The notes under the pieces are model-generated. The model was not told where the DNA came from. It was given only the letters and a program-made list of their open reading frames with translations, and did not search any database. Below are positions 25,501-35,414 of a stretch of 64,000 nt of DNA, in pieces. Source of the DNA: Antedon mediterranea. Lineage: Eukaryota; Echinodermata; Crinoidea; Comatulida; Antedonidae. The DNA lies in assembly GCF_964355755.1 (NCBI RefSeq), contig NC_092672.1, positions 31,120,501-31,184,500 on the forward strand, in the 5' to 3' direction. The translations under genes were made by a program, and so were the position numbers. Position 1 is the stretch's first letter. Each line of letters begins with the position of its first letter.

Positions 25501-28500
25501 AACATTCCTGAGTTGTTGCAGCTAGAATTGCATATGGCCAAAAATCTTTGCCTAAATTTGACTGTGCAATCAAACATCTACCCATCTCAAATAATGTTCG
25601 CCAATTTCGTTCGGCAGTCCCATTTTGGTGAGGGGAGTAGGGTGCAAAAGTATCGTGTCTTATACGATTCTTTGTAAGGAGTGAGTTAAACTCCTTTGAA
25701 GTGAACTCAGAACCATTGTCTGATCTAATACACTTTACATTTCCCAGTGGGGAAGAGTCTGCCAGAAACCTTTCTGTGGCAGATATAGTGTCACTTTTAT
25801 TTTTCAAGAAATATACAAACACAGCTCCTGAATAATCATCTGTGAATGATATGGCATACTTAAATCCCTCTCTAGAGACTGGGTTAACTGGGCCAGCCAA
25901 ATCGGTGTGGACCAATTCTAAGAGTTTGGTTGCACGGACATCAGGCTTTCTATTTCTACTTTGCGTCATTTTACTAATAGTGCATATATCACAAATTTTG
26001 GGTTTATCACTTCCCTGTATGTTCATACCATCTACTACATTAGGTAGTTTCAATATATCATCATAATTACAGTGCCCTAAAACATTGTGCCAACTTTGTA
26101 GGTCACAAGTCATATTAACTGAATCATCATTACAAGTATTTAAATAATATAATCTATTTTCCTTTACAATATTGAAAATAAAGCCATTAGGAGCCTTAAG
26201 TTGGGCTGAATATTTTTCAAAATTAGTTTGTGCTCCCTTACTGGCCGCAGCCTGAACTGACAAAATATCTTGTTTATATGAGGGAACATATATAAAGCAT
26301 TTTCAAGAGTGACTTTGTGTCGATTGCCATTTACATCATATATTAGAACATTAGCATCTCCCTTACCAATGACTACCCCATTTGTTTTAGTACCATTAGC
26401 CAATTCTATGAAATGGGTATCTGGATTGAAGCTCTTATCAAGGTTTATGAATTTTGATTTATCATTTATAATATGGGATGTTGCCTCGCAATCTACTAAT
26501 AAATTACCATTACATAAATTACTATTAATACTTGCTTTGAATGCAAATTCAACTCCATCAGTTTCATCCTTTTCCAGCTGCACTGATTTTGCCGCAGTGA
26601 CGTTACTTTTCTTCCTGCATAACTTGGTGTTGTGCGTTTTATTCTTGCATACTTTACACCACCTTCCTCGATCCTGTTTACTTCTGCATTCAAAAGATTT
26701 ATGGCCTTGTTTCCCACATTTAAAACATACAATTCTTTCACTTTCTTGTGTTTTCATTACACTATCATCTTTTGTCTCTCTTTGAGCCTTCTCCGACTCT
26801 TCGAAGCTTCTCAGCGCAATTTTAAAATCGGTAAAGTTTATCTCCTTTTCTTTTTGCATTATCACGGTCGCAAATGTCCGGAATTGCTGTGGTAGTCCTT
26901 TTAGGACCATAGCCACAAGCAAATTGTCGCTAATTTGTTCGTTAGCAGTTTTTAAACTTGTAGCTGCTGTTTCTGCACGAATAACGTAGTCAGTTACACG
27001 TTCGTGTTCGTCCATTTTTAATGAGGTAAGCTCAGTATATAGTGATATAATTCTTGGTTTACTTCTTCCCAAATAATGTTCCCGCAGGATTCCTAGAGCC
27101 TTTCTTCCATCGTTCTTTGCGTCTCTCAATATCACAGATAGACTTCTATCGTCTAGGTACTGCACAAGTTCGGCGAACGCATTACTATTTTTCGCCTCAT
27201 CGGGAGCGGCTACTCCACCTTCGCTTTCCGGTACAATAATTTTACTTAATTTTTGTATGTGCAAGTATCCTAGAAACTTTACTTTCCACAACTCGTACTT
27301 AGTTTCGTCTCCATTAAATAAAAGCCGTTTACTGGGCCCATAACCTGTTAAGGTTGTAGGATTGTAAGCCATATCGATAACAGTATTTGACGCAGATAAA
27401 AAATGTTCTATCTAGAACTATAATAACTTTATTGTAATAAACTATACAAAGTACACATCTACACAGTAGGAATAAATATGGAAGAGTGATTCACATAGAA
27501 GAATGTTATCATCTTAAGGAGTGAGCAAAGCAATGATGGATTGCTTTGTGGTCTGGGGACAGTTCCGGTATATCATCTATTTCTTAGAACAGGAACTTTC
27601 ACTTATCATCTATAGGTCAATGACCAGTAGGCTATTGGTAACATTTATTGTACAATGAGAGCACATTTTAACAAACACAAATAAACTCCCAAAAATTATG
27701 AAACATAGGGGAAACTATAGATCGATAATTATTGGAATGTATGATCAATAGAAATTTTTTGCCCGCACCTGGCCTTTAAGTTGATGCCATTACTCTCTCT
27801 ACTGTAGATCATCCCCAAGATCTGAATCTCCAATCATCACAGATCTGCCTGATAAATCAATTCAGTATTTTACATTTTAAATATCTTTACAGATGATTAT
27901 ATACTGTACCGTGATAGGTGGGCAAGAGCCGATGAAAATGGTGATGATAATTTAAGTGAAAATGAGTTTTTAGCATTTCTACATCCAGAGCATTGTAAAG
28001 ATACAATGATGTCTTTAGTGGATGAGATACTTCATGATATGGGTGAGTATTACCTGTCAGACCACTTTCATTGAGGTCATTGACCCACTTTTTAATCCAG
28101 GTCATTGACCCGCTTTTTTAATCAAGGTCATTTACCCATTTTTTACAGCTATAAATCGCATCCAATCTGCAGAAAACTATTACATTCACTAGTCTTGTTT
28201 CTGCTGCGAAAAAACAACCGGTTATTAATCGTGTGAATAAATTAACCCCAATTATTTTTGTCAGCAGAAAAAAGACTAATTTTCAATAACTGGTTAAATG
28301 GCAGCCTGAAAATAACCGTTAAAAACACCCAACTGATTCGATGTTAAAACGCTTTAACCGGTTATTATTATTAGCAAAATGATTGTTATTTGACAACTGC
28401 TGACCTTGAATAATGTTTGAATTGACCGCTAGAGCCCATTGCATTTTGAGTACTGCTAATGGTTTTCGTCGGCAACCACTCACTGATTTAAATAGTTATT

Positions 28501-29893
28501 TAGGAGCAAAAATTGAGCATAAATGCAGTCAATATAAAAATTATATTTTAAATCTACTAAACTGTTTATTCAGAACTCTCAGAATTGTAGGCAAAGAACA
28601 TTGTAACCATCTGAAGTCCACTCTAAAAACCACACATAATCATTCTAATTTGTTATTGTAATAAATCATTTTAGATCAAGATGATGATAAAAAATTAACA
28701 CTAGCAGAGTTTGTTTCACTACCTCTTGGACATGAAGACGTTCTAGAGAAAGAAACCGCAGAAGATGAATGGGTGAGGGAGAGAAGAAAAGAATTTGAAC
28801 AACACATTGATCTTAATAAAGATGGAAAAGCAGACGTAGAGGAATTAGGTGTAAGAAAATTTCAATTTTGTTTTCTATGAACATTGCCCTTTTGCTCTAC
28901 GAGAGGTTTCCGTCCTCGCTGAGCTCGCCTTAGGACACCTGCGTTACCATTTGACAGATGTACCGCCCCAGTCAAACTCCCCACCTGATGTAATCCATGA
29001 TTTGAAATTCATAGGACACAGTTTAATTCTTGAATTCATGCATTCATTGCAAATTCATCCACAACGAGAGAAAGGCATCTTGCCTAACGCTTTGTCTACA
29101 CTATCAGTATCAAACTTTATGTGACAAAAAAGTTTGATGTGGCCAATTATGGTAGTGATATGACATCATCATGCCCATATATGGGCACATCACATTATTT
29201 TGTCACTAAGTTTGATAGTGTAGACAGAGCCTAAGGACAGTTAAACATGACGGCCTAGTCTAGGTTCTAGACCGAAATTAGTGAGAAGAGTAAAAAGATG
29301 ATTATTTTGGCACATATGGCATATCATACCGGTTGACTAGTTACAGTCACATGCAATTGGCTACTCACTCGAAAACATTTCATTTTCAACAACTAAGATG
29401 ATGCGCATGCGCTGTGTTACAATTCAACGATGTGGAAACACACGTGTGTACATTGGGGAACACAAACTCCAACTCGTTTCTTCTCAAAAAGATGATGTGG
29501 TGATGAAAGTTTCTGATAGGCCTGGTAGACTGGTACACATTTGATGGGATTTTCCCCAAAAACGAGTCCCGACCCAACATCTGGCTGGGCCTTGTTGTAC
29601 AGCGCTGTTTAAATAAGACTTTACTCTTGTGATGGTCTACATACAATGAATGACTATATAATTATGAATAATCCTGTCAGATATTTAATGTATATAATTA
29701 TTATTTAAAATTTCAGAAATATATGGATCCTAGGAATCGAATACATGCAGAGAGTGAAGCGCAGAATTTAATCATAATGGCCGACGATAATCAAGATGAT
29801 AAGATATCATTACAAGAAGTTCTAGACAACTACAATATTTTTATCGGAAGCAAATTAGTACATTTTGATTGGAAAGTACATGACGAGTTCTAG
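22578..29893 (+). CDS. SDF4: 45 kDa calcium-binding protein (Cab45), six coding exons
   Basis: Coding exons 22578-22858, 23627-23744, 24015-24156, 27893-28042, 28675-28850 and 29717-29893 join in phase to 348 codons including stop (human is 362 aa). An N-terminal hydrophobic segment (residues about 8-20) looks like a signal peptide. Conserved landmarks include QEVFLGPDHDHF and six EF-hand loops: DKDNDGTLTETE, DKDGDGIIHWPE, DENGDDNLSENE, DQDDDKKLTLAE, DLNKDGKADVEE and DDNQDDKISLQE. The protein ends HDEF, comparable to the HEEF tail of the human protein. The family binds calcium in the Golgi lumen and helps sort secretory cargo (family knowledge). A splice acceptor (TTTTCCAG) lies just before the ATG, so at least one 5' UTR exon is expected upstream. 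Intron 3 contains a copia-type retrotransposon in antisense, intron 4 a Harbinger-like fragment, and intron 5 a 28S rRNA fragment and a MITE. A tandem repeat follows the stop. Confidence 0.93.
23461..23508. repeat. MITE remnant, GTCTACACTATCAAAC family, SDF4 intron 1
   Basis: Only the two ends remain: AAGCTCTGTCTGTCACATCA joined to TTTATAGTGTAGACAGAGCTT. Confidence 0.55.
24708..25035 (-). repeat. copia element 3' LTR
   Basis: On the plus strand it begins TGTTAAGG and ends TTTTAACA. It is identical to 27346-27673 except for one base. The AACAC target duplication lies just before it. Confidence 0.95.
25217..26263 (-). pseudogene. copia integrase fused in frame to RNase H tail
   Basis: An open frame of 348 codons. 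The integrase zinc-binding region has WHNVLGHCNYDDIL and CDICTISKMTQ. Catalytic-core landmarks are LVHTDLAGP, CIRSDNGSEF and SPHQNGTAERNW. Around 25515-25530 it passes directly into the RNase H C-terminus (TQECLYLIQLLDG, IFEDNQGTIALTKNP, KHIDIRYHFI, ADIMTKP). The integrase C-terminal part, the whole reverse transcriptase and most of RNase H are missing, yet the frame is kept. The deletion explains the short element. Confidence 0.88.
26164..27372 (-). pseudogene. copia gag-protease ORF, broken near 26290
   Basis: A frame of 402 codons starts in the 5' LTR and reads through the primer-binding site. The N-terminal region has the copia gag form (LLFNGDETKYELWKVKF). A zinc knuckle CFKCGKQGHKSFEC lies at about residue 217. 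The protease signature is DCEATSHI, where the family normally has a glycine at the E, so the active site looks damaged. Near 26285-26295 the frame shifts within a short TATATAT run relative to the downstream integrase frame. The last 40 or so residues of this frame are therefore out-of-frame sequence. Confidence 0.85.
27332..27345 (-). other. copia primer-binding site
   Basis: Directly inside the 5' LTR the element strand reads GGTTATGGGCCCAG, complementary to the anticodon stem-loop of animal initiator tRNA-Met. Drosophila copia uses the same half-tRNA primer site (family knowledge). Here it is also coding (GYGPS in gag). Confidence 0.85.
27346..27673 (-). repeat. copia element 5' LTR
   Basis: This is the partner of 24708-25035. 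The gag start codon (27370-27372) lies inside this LTR, 27 bases from its inner border, and the primer-binding site follows directly. The AACAC target duplication follows at 27674. Confidence 0.95.
28190..28345. mobile_element. small Harbinger-like fragment with AACCGGTTA words, SDF4 intron 4
   Basis: AGTCTTGTTTCTGCTGC at about 28190 and GTCAGCAGAAAAAAGACT at about 28260 face each other. The enclosed and adjacent sequence repeats AACCGGTTATTA-like words (28216, 28290, 28355). End motifs resemble the 47.6 and 52 kb elements, but the repeated word is different. Confidence 0.45.
28884..28982 (-). pseudogene. 28S rRNA fragment inside SDF4 intron 5
   Basis: The minus strand reads GGGGAGTTTGACTGGGGCGG, then TACATCTGTCAAA, AACGCAGGTGTCCTAAGGCG, AGCTCAGCGAGGACGGAAAC, CTCTCGTAGAGCAAAAGGGC. 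This is a highly conserved domain of eukaryotic large-subunit rRNA, almost unchanged over about 99 bases. Homology stops abruptly at both ends. It may be a recent rRNA-derived insertion or the head of an rRNA-derived SINE. Confidence 0.9.
29089..29233. mobile_element. 145-bp MITE, GTCTACACTATCAAAC family, SDF4 intron 5
   Basis: Ends GCTTTGTCTACACTATCA and GTTTGATAGTGTAGACAGAG are inverted. The interior has the mirrored ATATGGTAGTGATATGACATC / CATATATGGGCACATCAC signature. Other copies lie at 4258-4415, 23461-23508, 31619-31772, 33101-33258 and 36410-36449. Confidence 0.75.
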
Positions 29894-29894
29894 T

Positions 29895-30330
29895 CCTAAT
29901 TTTTATTTGTAGGGTTATGGGTTTGAATCTCTTGTAGTTCACTTTTTCACCCCAACAAAGGTTATAGCTCAAATACATTTGTGATGAATTCAAACAAGTT
30001 CTGGCAGTCTAGGTGTAGCAAATTTTTAATCGTAGGGTTATGGGGCAAATCTTTTGTAATTCACTTCTTCACCCCAACAAAGGTTATAGGTCAAAAATGT
30101 TTGTGATGAATTCTAAACAAGTTCTGGTATTCTAGGTGTAGCAAATTTTTAATCGTATGGTTATGGGTTTGAATCTCCCCCACCTCGCCCCAACAATAAA
30201 GGTATGTACAGTGTGTCAAAAATGTTCATCACAAATTGTGGTTTTCTGGGTGTAGCATGTTTTTAATTTTGAACTATATTGCTACAAGTATACATATCCC
30301 TTCAGACCAAACATAAAGGTCATAGGTCAC
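29895..30330 (+). repeat. about 125-bp tandem repeat after the SDF4 stop codon
   Basis: Three to four copies of a unit containing GTAGGGTTATGGGTTTGAAT, CACCCCAACAAAGGTTATAG, TTTGTGATGAATTC and TAGGTGTAGCAAATTTTTAA. It begins two bases after the SDF4 TAG, so it probably forms much of the 3' UTR. Confidence 0.8.
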
Positions 30331-30399
30331 TAGAAAGAGTTCTACATATGGACACATTTTTGGATATTGCCATTACAATTTTTGTATCATAAGTATTAA

Positions 30400-30485
30400 T
30401 TGGAGACGGATTAATTGGAGATTGATTTGTTGGTGATTGATTAATAATTGGTGATTGATTAATTGAAGATTGATTATGTATATAT
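30400..30485. repeat. short GATTGATTAATTGG-type tandem repeat
   Basis: Imperfect 12-15 bp units (GATTGATTAATTGGAGATTG and variants). Confidence 0.6.
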
Positions 30486-31080
30486 TTGACTATTAAATGT
30501 AAAAAAAAAATGAGAGGTGAAAAGAACATAATTTTTTTTAATAGATTTAGTTAAAAGGCAAAAGTGCAATTTACAAGCTAATGAAATCCATTAGTTCAAA
30601 TAAAAATGTGGAAGCAGTGTGGGATTTAAGCACCTGGAGTTGATAAAACTAAAATAATTAATAAAAAATATTGTTTGAATTAATTGCCATTTATGTTGCA
30701 CTAAATAAATATGGTACCCAAATAGAAGGTATTTTTCAGTAAAACTTAGTTTCCACTTGGTCGCAACGCAATTGAGTTGACCAATCAGAAGTGAGTCTGA
30801 CGTCCCTGCGTTTACGTCCCAAATGGGAATATTGATTTAGTGAAATACTTAGTGGTAGCGTGACCCTTTCAATGGACGGGCACAATCTGGTCATTGGCCA
30901 AATATAGTACAGTCGTAGAGTAAAGTATTGAGCATGCTGTTTTAAAGTTGAGAATAGACTTAGACTGGGTTTAGTACTATTTGATTGTTAGTATATACTT
31001 AATATTTCACTAATTATGGTGACTTATTTCATACCTTTCCCAACAATTTTGTCCTGTGTTTGCAACGCTGTACCATCTCA

Positions 31081-31262
31081 GTAGAGTTGTGGCTTGGTGG
31101 TTATGATGCTTGGCTACCACTCCAAGGGTCCTGGGTTCAAGTCCCATCACAAAATTACAACTCCACTCTCAAAGACTTGTAATAAGACTTTGTTTATGTA
31201 GTGTGTATATGTTTGTCTTGTGAGGTTCCCTAATGATCAGCAGTTCGGCTCCAAAGTTATTT
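31081..31262 (+). mobile_element. tRNA-derived SINE
   Basis: A-box-like TGGCTTGGTGGTTATGATGC and B-box-like GGGTTCAAGTCCC head a body with ACAACTCCACTCTCAAAGAC and TAATAAGACTTTGTTTATGT. The same body occurs at 13786-14003. Confidence 0.75.
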
Positions 31263-31618
31263 GCTTATTATTTTCCAGTGTGCTTAATGAATAGGAATTT
31301 ATTATGTGGTAAGTTTAAAAATTGTGAATAGAGGTGAAAATGTGTTTCATTAAAACTCACTTTTGAGAATGTACTGCAGTAACTGGACTCCCTGAAAACT
31401 ATACAGCTTCTCCCCACATAACATCCCACCCCCTCCCCCTCCCCTTCCTCCCAGCACCCTCTAAATTTCAAAAATTGAAATACAAAAGATAGGACATGTA
31501 TGTTCAGTTCAGCACATCGTTTTACAATTTATAGGCCCTCATCTTCGCCAAAATCCTAGATCCACCACTGAAATGTAGGCGATACTGTTCATTGGCAACA
31601 TAAATTGTTTAGATGTAA

Positions 31619-31772
31619 AACTCTGTGTACACTATCAAACTAGTTCGACAAAAAAAGTGTGATGTACCCCAAATATGGTAGTGACATGCCCAAATGTGGT
31701 TGTGATATGACGACATGTCCATATATGGGCACATTACTTTTTGTCATAAAGTTTGATAGTGTAGACAGAGCT
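31619..31772. mobile_element. MITE, GTCTACACTATCAAAC family
   Basis: Inverted ends CTCTGTGTACACTATCAAAC and GTTTGATAGTGTAGACAGAG with the shared ATATGGTAGTGA interior. It immediately precedes the 31.78-32.28 kb repeat segment. Confidence 0.75.
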
Positions 31773-32275
31773 AAAGAAACTCGGTATACAAAATAACCAA
31801 ATAATAAATCAAAACAACTTCCAAATAACTTTCTATATTTTGTGTAGCATCAGTTTGTTTGGTTTTTTTTATGAGAAAGTCTGTCTCAGTTCTAGAGTAT
31901 TCACCTCCTCAGGAGGTGTTGAACTTAAGTTATTTTAGTTGTTTGCTTGCATAATTTATAACAACTTTGGTTACCACTTGTTAGAGTTACCACTTTTTTT
32001 TTTGCATGCACTTCGCTTGTTCATCAGAATCGCTTGTTCTACTGCGTTGCTTGTTTGCCTGCACTACTTTTTTTACAGCGCCACATGTTCGACTTATTTA
32101 ATTAGGAAAAACATTTTTTATTTAATTTTTGTTATATTGACAGTACATTTAGATTCAAAGAAAAATATGCATTTTGGTGCATATTTTTTACATAAAATTG
32201 TAAGGGATTTGTTTGTATCACATTAGATGATGTAATTTCAATAAAATGAGTTATATCAATATATATTTGTGGTCA
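31690..32275. repeat. repeat segment paired with 36410-37015
   Basis: Starts at the MITE end and shares with 36.4-37.0 kb the blocks ACTTTCTATATTTTGT, GTCTGTCTCAG, TATTCACCTC, GCTTGCATAATTT, ACAGTACATTTAGAT and GATGATGTAATTTCAAT, in the same order. Confidence 0.7.
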
Positions 32276-33100
32276 TTATTTGAAGCAACTAAATCAACAT
32301 ACAGATCACTTTTAATTATAATAATTAATAGATGGCCCACATTGATTTTCGACCACTAGGATCAGTATAACAGTCCGACAAATGTACTCAAACATAAGGA
32401 AAAAAGCACTCTTATTTGACAATGGAATATTTATTGAGTATCATGTGACTTATAAACTACCAATCAAATGGCAAGAGCCTACTCAGGTGTGTCATAAAAC
32501 ATTTTTGGTAATGGGCATGCAGTACAATTCAATGTACACTATTCAAGTTTAAACAAGAAATATTTCTTACAAAAAACGCCGCGTAACTTTTTGACTGGAC
32601 AGTTGTAAGAACAGTCTTCATTAATCTAATATAATAGGTCGGCCAATCAAAACGCAAGTGAACAATTGGGACTTTACTTGTGATTTATGTCATTGGCCTG
32701 TCAGCACAGTCGTTTCTTTCTAGAATTAAACGCACAAATTTGTATTGGGAATAATGTATATGGTTATTACTATCGCATTTAGGTATTGATAATAATAATA
32801 ATATGGCTTTTGAATATATAATTACTGTCTGTAGAATAACATTTATACATTTTCGGTTCGCGATGAAAAGTTATATGAATGGATTTGTAATAGGTATTTA
32901 TAATAATAGTATATGGGTTGTATTATTGCTAAGCTATCACCAAATCGCGTTATAACATTATTTCTCAGGGTTTTTTGCACCATTGATCAATACCAAACGC
33001 GTATCGGTATTATAGTTTTTAATGAATCATTACATTAATAAAAATACCCAATTAAATCAATCGCGTCAGTCCAATTCCGACTTATGTTTCGATCACATAG

Positions 33101-33258
33101 TTCTGTGTCTACACTGTCCCAACTAGTTTAACAAAAAAAGTGTGATGTGCCCAAATATGGTAGTGATATGCCCGATTATCGTAGTGATATGACATCGTCA
33201 TGTCTATATAATATGGGCACATCATATTTTATTTAGTTTGATAGTATAGACAGAGCTT
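33101..33258. mobile_element. MITE, GTCTACACTATCAAAC family
   Basis: Same ends and interior as the 29.1 kb copy, more diverged (TCTACACTGTCCCAAC at left). Confidence 0.7.
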
Positions 33259-33288
33259 AAGGATTATATTTAAAAAATGTTTTCTTAC

Positions 33289-33670
33289 ATTTTGAACGGA
33301 AGTATTTATTTGTTTATAAGCCCAATTTTCCAGTCTTAATTTTACATTTTGAAAAAAAGTATTTATTTGTTTATAAGCCCAATTTTCCAGTCTTAATTTT
33401 ACATTTTGAAAAAAAGTATTTTATTTGTTGATAAGCCCAACTGTGCAGTCTTATTTTACATTTTGAACGAAAGTATTTATTTGTTGATAAGCCCAATTTT
33501 GCAGTCTTATTTTACATTTTAAACGAAAGTATTTATTTGTTGATAAGCCGAATTTTCCAGTTTAATAATAATGACCCCTTCCACAGTGCTTATACCATAT
33601 ACATTTTACATGATATTGACCGTGGGTTCTTTACGCCTCTGATGCATTTGTTTTTATTGTACCTTTTTAA
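33289..33670. repeat. 56-60 bp tandem repeats, about 5 copies, plus shared flank
   Basis: The unit contains AAGTATTTATTTGTTGATAA, GCCCAATTTT.CAGTCTTA and TTTACATTTTGAACG. The array is followed by AATGACCCCTTCCACAGTGC and ATGATATTGACCG..GGTT, which recurs after the array at 34090-34290. Confidence 0.8.
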
Positions 33671-34089
33671 TAAATTATTATATGTTTAGGCCTAATCACA
33701 CCCAATTTAATGAAACGGTCAGATTCCGATTTCAATTGAACGAAAGTAGTACTGTATTTATTATTCATTGATAAGCCAAGGGTCCCATGGCGTTAGCCGA
33801 TATCTTGAGCATTTGACTCTTGTAACACAAATCATTCTTCAAAATCTAAAGAAAGAACCTCACACGTCTTTTTTGTGAGTGATACACTATGGATATGCCC
33901 ACGGAAATAATATGTGGACATTGCAAACAATCATAGGCCTACAGTAACAAACATAACATGGCTAATAAGCATAACATTCAGACTTGCTTGTTTTCTAGTG
34001 GATTTTTATTTACTTTAGCATGTAGAATAAAACTAGTAACAGTGGCTATATTAATAATTATACTGATTATCCTTGATGTTATCGCGTCT

Positions 34090-34290
34090 AATAATAAAAT
34101 ATTTTGTTGTTGATAAGCCCAATTTTTCAGCCTTGATTTTACATTTTGAACGAAAGTATTTATTTGTTGATAAGCCCAATTTTGCAGTCTTAATAATGAC
34201 CCTTCCACAGTGCATTTTACATGATATTGACCGAGGGTTTTTACGCCTCTATAGGCACTGATCAATACCATAATTAATGTACTTTTTTAA
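34090..34290. repeat. second copy of the 33.3 kb array and flank
   Basis: About two units of the same tandem repeat, then the same AATGACCCTTCCACAGTGC flank through TTTTTACGCCTCT. It was likely duplicated together with the flank. Confidence 0.75.
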
Positions 34291-34307
34291 ATGAATATTG
34301 AAATGTT

Positions 34308-34430
34308 TCAACACTCCCAGATTTCCTCATCTTTATCGTTTCAAAAATTAATTAAATAATTTTCAGTGTATCACCGGGCGGTTTGGAATTTATTTCTATG
34401 CCTGTTGTGTTTATATATATAATATTAAGT
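34308..34430. repeat. dispersed repeat shared with 44150-44285
   Basis: CAGATTTCCTCATCTTTATC and TATCACCGGGCGGTTTGGAA in the same order and spacing. Confidence 0.7.
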
Positions 34431-34458
34431 ATAATTATGAATTCACCAACACTTTCAG

Positions 34459-34610
34459 GCCCGGGGCCGAGTTGTAGACCAGACTTCCATGCACAGCCAC
34501 ATGTTAAGGAATATGAATCTCTTTATGATTTTAATATGGTTCGAAATGATATTACACAACAACGATTAGACAGCAACTGTGCAAGAGTCAAACTAATAAA
34601 ATCGGAATGA
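34459..34610 (+). CDS. unassigned terminal-exon-like ORF
   Basis: A good acceptor (CCAACACTTTCAG) precedes a 50-codon open frame beginning GPGPSCRPDFHAQPHVKEYE and ending CARVKLIKSE before TGA. The opposite strand is full of stops here. The family is not recognised. Sequence just upstream (34308-34430) is a dispersed repeat also seen at 44155-44280, so this may be an exon captured or flanked by repeats. Confidence 0.25.
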
Positions 34611-34634
34611 TCAATTAATTGAACATTTACAGCA

Positions 34635-35000
34635 TAAGGCCCATACACTAGGACGATAACTATCGACGATAAATAGACAAATGTGCATTTTTAATACATA
34701 AACCAAAAGAAATATAAACAATTCCTTTGATGAAAATTATATTTTCACACGTCCAATCAAATGACGTCATGATTAGTAAGACCAATAATATCGTGACAAT
34801 ACAGCGATTTTATTGTTTTTATTTATCATGACGTCATTTGATTGGAATTTGAAAAACATTATTTTTATCAAAGACAGCATAAATGATTATCCTATAGGTC
34901 TAGAACGAAAACCTTTCTAATTTCTTTTGGTTTATGTTAAAAAAATGCATGCTATATATTTATCGTCTGTCGTTATCGTCATAGTGTAATTGGGCCTTTA
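34635..35000. mobile_element. 365-bp fold-back MITE
   Basis: Inverted arms start TAAGGCCCATACACTAGGAC and mirror at TCGTCATAGTGTAATTGGGC. The centre is a second palindrome, TCCAATCAAATGACGTCATGA with its complement 60 bases on. There is no coding capacity. Confidence 0.75.
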
Positions 35001-35316
35001 TACAAAAAAAATAAATTGATTACGAAGTTACATGTCATTTTCACCTATCACCAAAAAACTAACCTTTTCAAAACTAATTAATTGTTACGAAGCCAATTTA
35101 TATTATATATTTCATTAAAACTGAACTTTACGGTAAATGAAGAGTAAGTATCAGTTAATATGAATAATATAACTAGTAGGTCTATGAACTTGCGTCCAGA
35201 CACAGAACTGTGACATTACTATCATAAATGTTGAAACCACTTATAAAACCTTTTTTTTTAAAGAAAATATAATTGTGTTAGGAGAAGGCTAATAAACAAA
35301 TAGATAATGTTCAAAC

Positions 35317-35414
35317 CTTTTTCTGGATTAATTAATGGAGCAGGCGTTCCTAATAATCTTCTGTAGACTGATTGTTCACCTTCTGACGATAATTGATTGG
35401 ACCCCCCACGGCAT
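35317..35414 (-). CDS. candidate internal exon, possibly DNAJC16 copy A linker
   Basis: A 98-base open segment is flanked by AG (TTGGTTATCAG) and GT (GTTTGAAC). It reads CRGGSNQLSSEGEQSVYRR then LLGTPAPLINPEK with a split final glycine codon. The other two frames on this strand are closed. The composition is richer in GC than its surroundings. Human DNAJC16 has a hydrophilic linker ending KKGFVEVTEL after the membrane helix, and INPEKG could precede the same block. Strand and order (downstream of exon 8 across the LINE) fit that idea, but I found no following exon, so the assignment is inference. Confidence 0.35.

Larger units (their letters stand above)
24708..27673 (-). mobile_element. Ty1/copia LTR retrotransposon, internally deleted, antisense in SDF4 intron 3
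   Basis: Two 328-bp LTRs (TG..CA ends) bound a 2.3 kb internal region on the minus strand, flanked by a perfect 5-bp target duplication AACAC (24703-24707 and 27674-27678). The LTRs differ at one base by eye (24728 G, 27366 A). Inside are a gag with zinc knuckle, a protease remnant, an integrase with HHCC and DDE regions, and the end of RNase H. Reverse transcriptase is missing. The first internal bases after the 5' LTR complement the anticodon stem-loop of initiator tRNA-Met, the half-tRNA priming typical of copia-type elements. A GTGGGAG purine tract precedes the 3' LTR. The near-identical LTRs show that the element moved recently. Confidence 0.95.
29894..34300. other. intergenic repeat block after SDF4
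   Basis: Holds the SDF4 3' tandem repeat, one SINE, two MITEs, the 31.7 kb repeat segment and the 33.3 kb array, each listed separately. No conserved coding sequence was recognised. Confidence 0.5.

Noticed and set aside
26309-26785. Plus-strand ORF of 158 codons
   Set aside because: Opposite-strand shadow of copia gag.
31089-31150. Possible tRNA gene
   Set aside because: A and B boxes are present, but no cloverleaf closes and the same sequence with the same body recurs at 13.9 kb, so it is a SINE.
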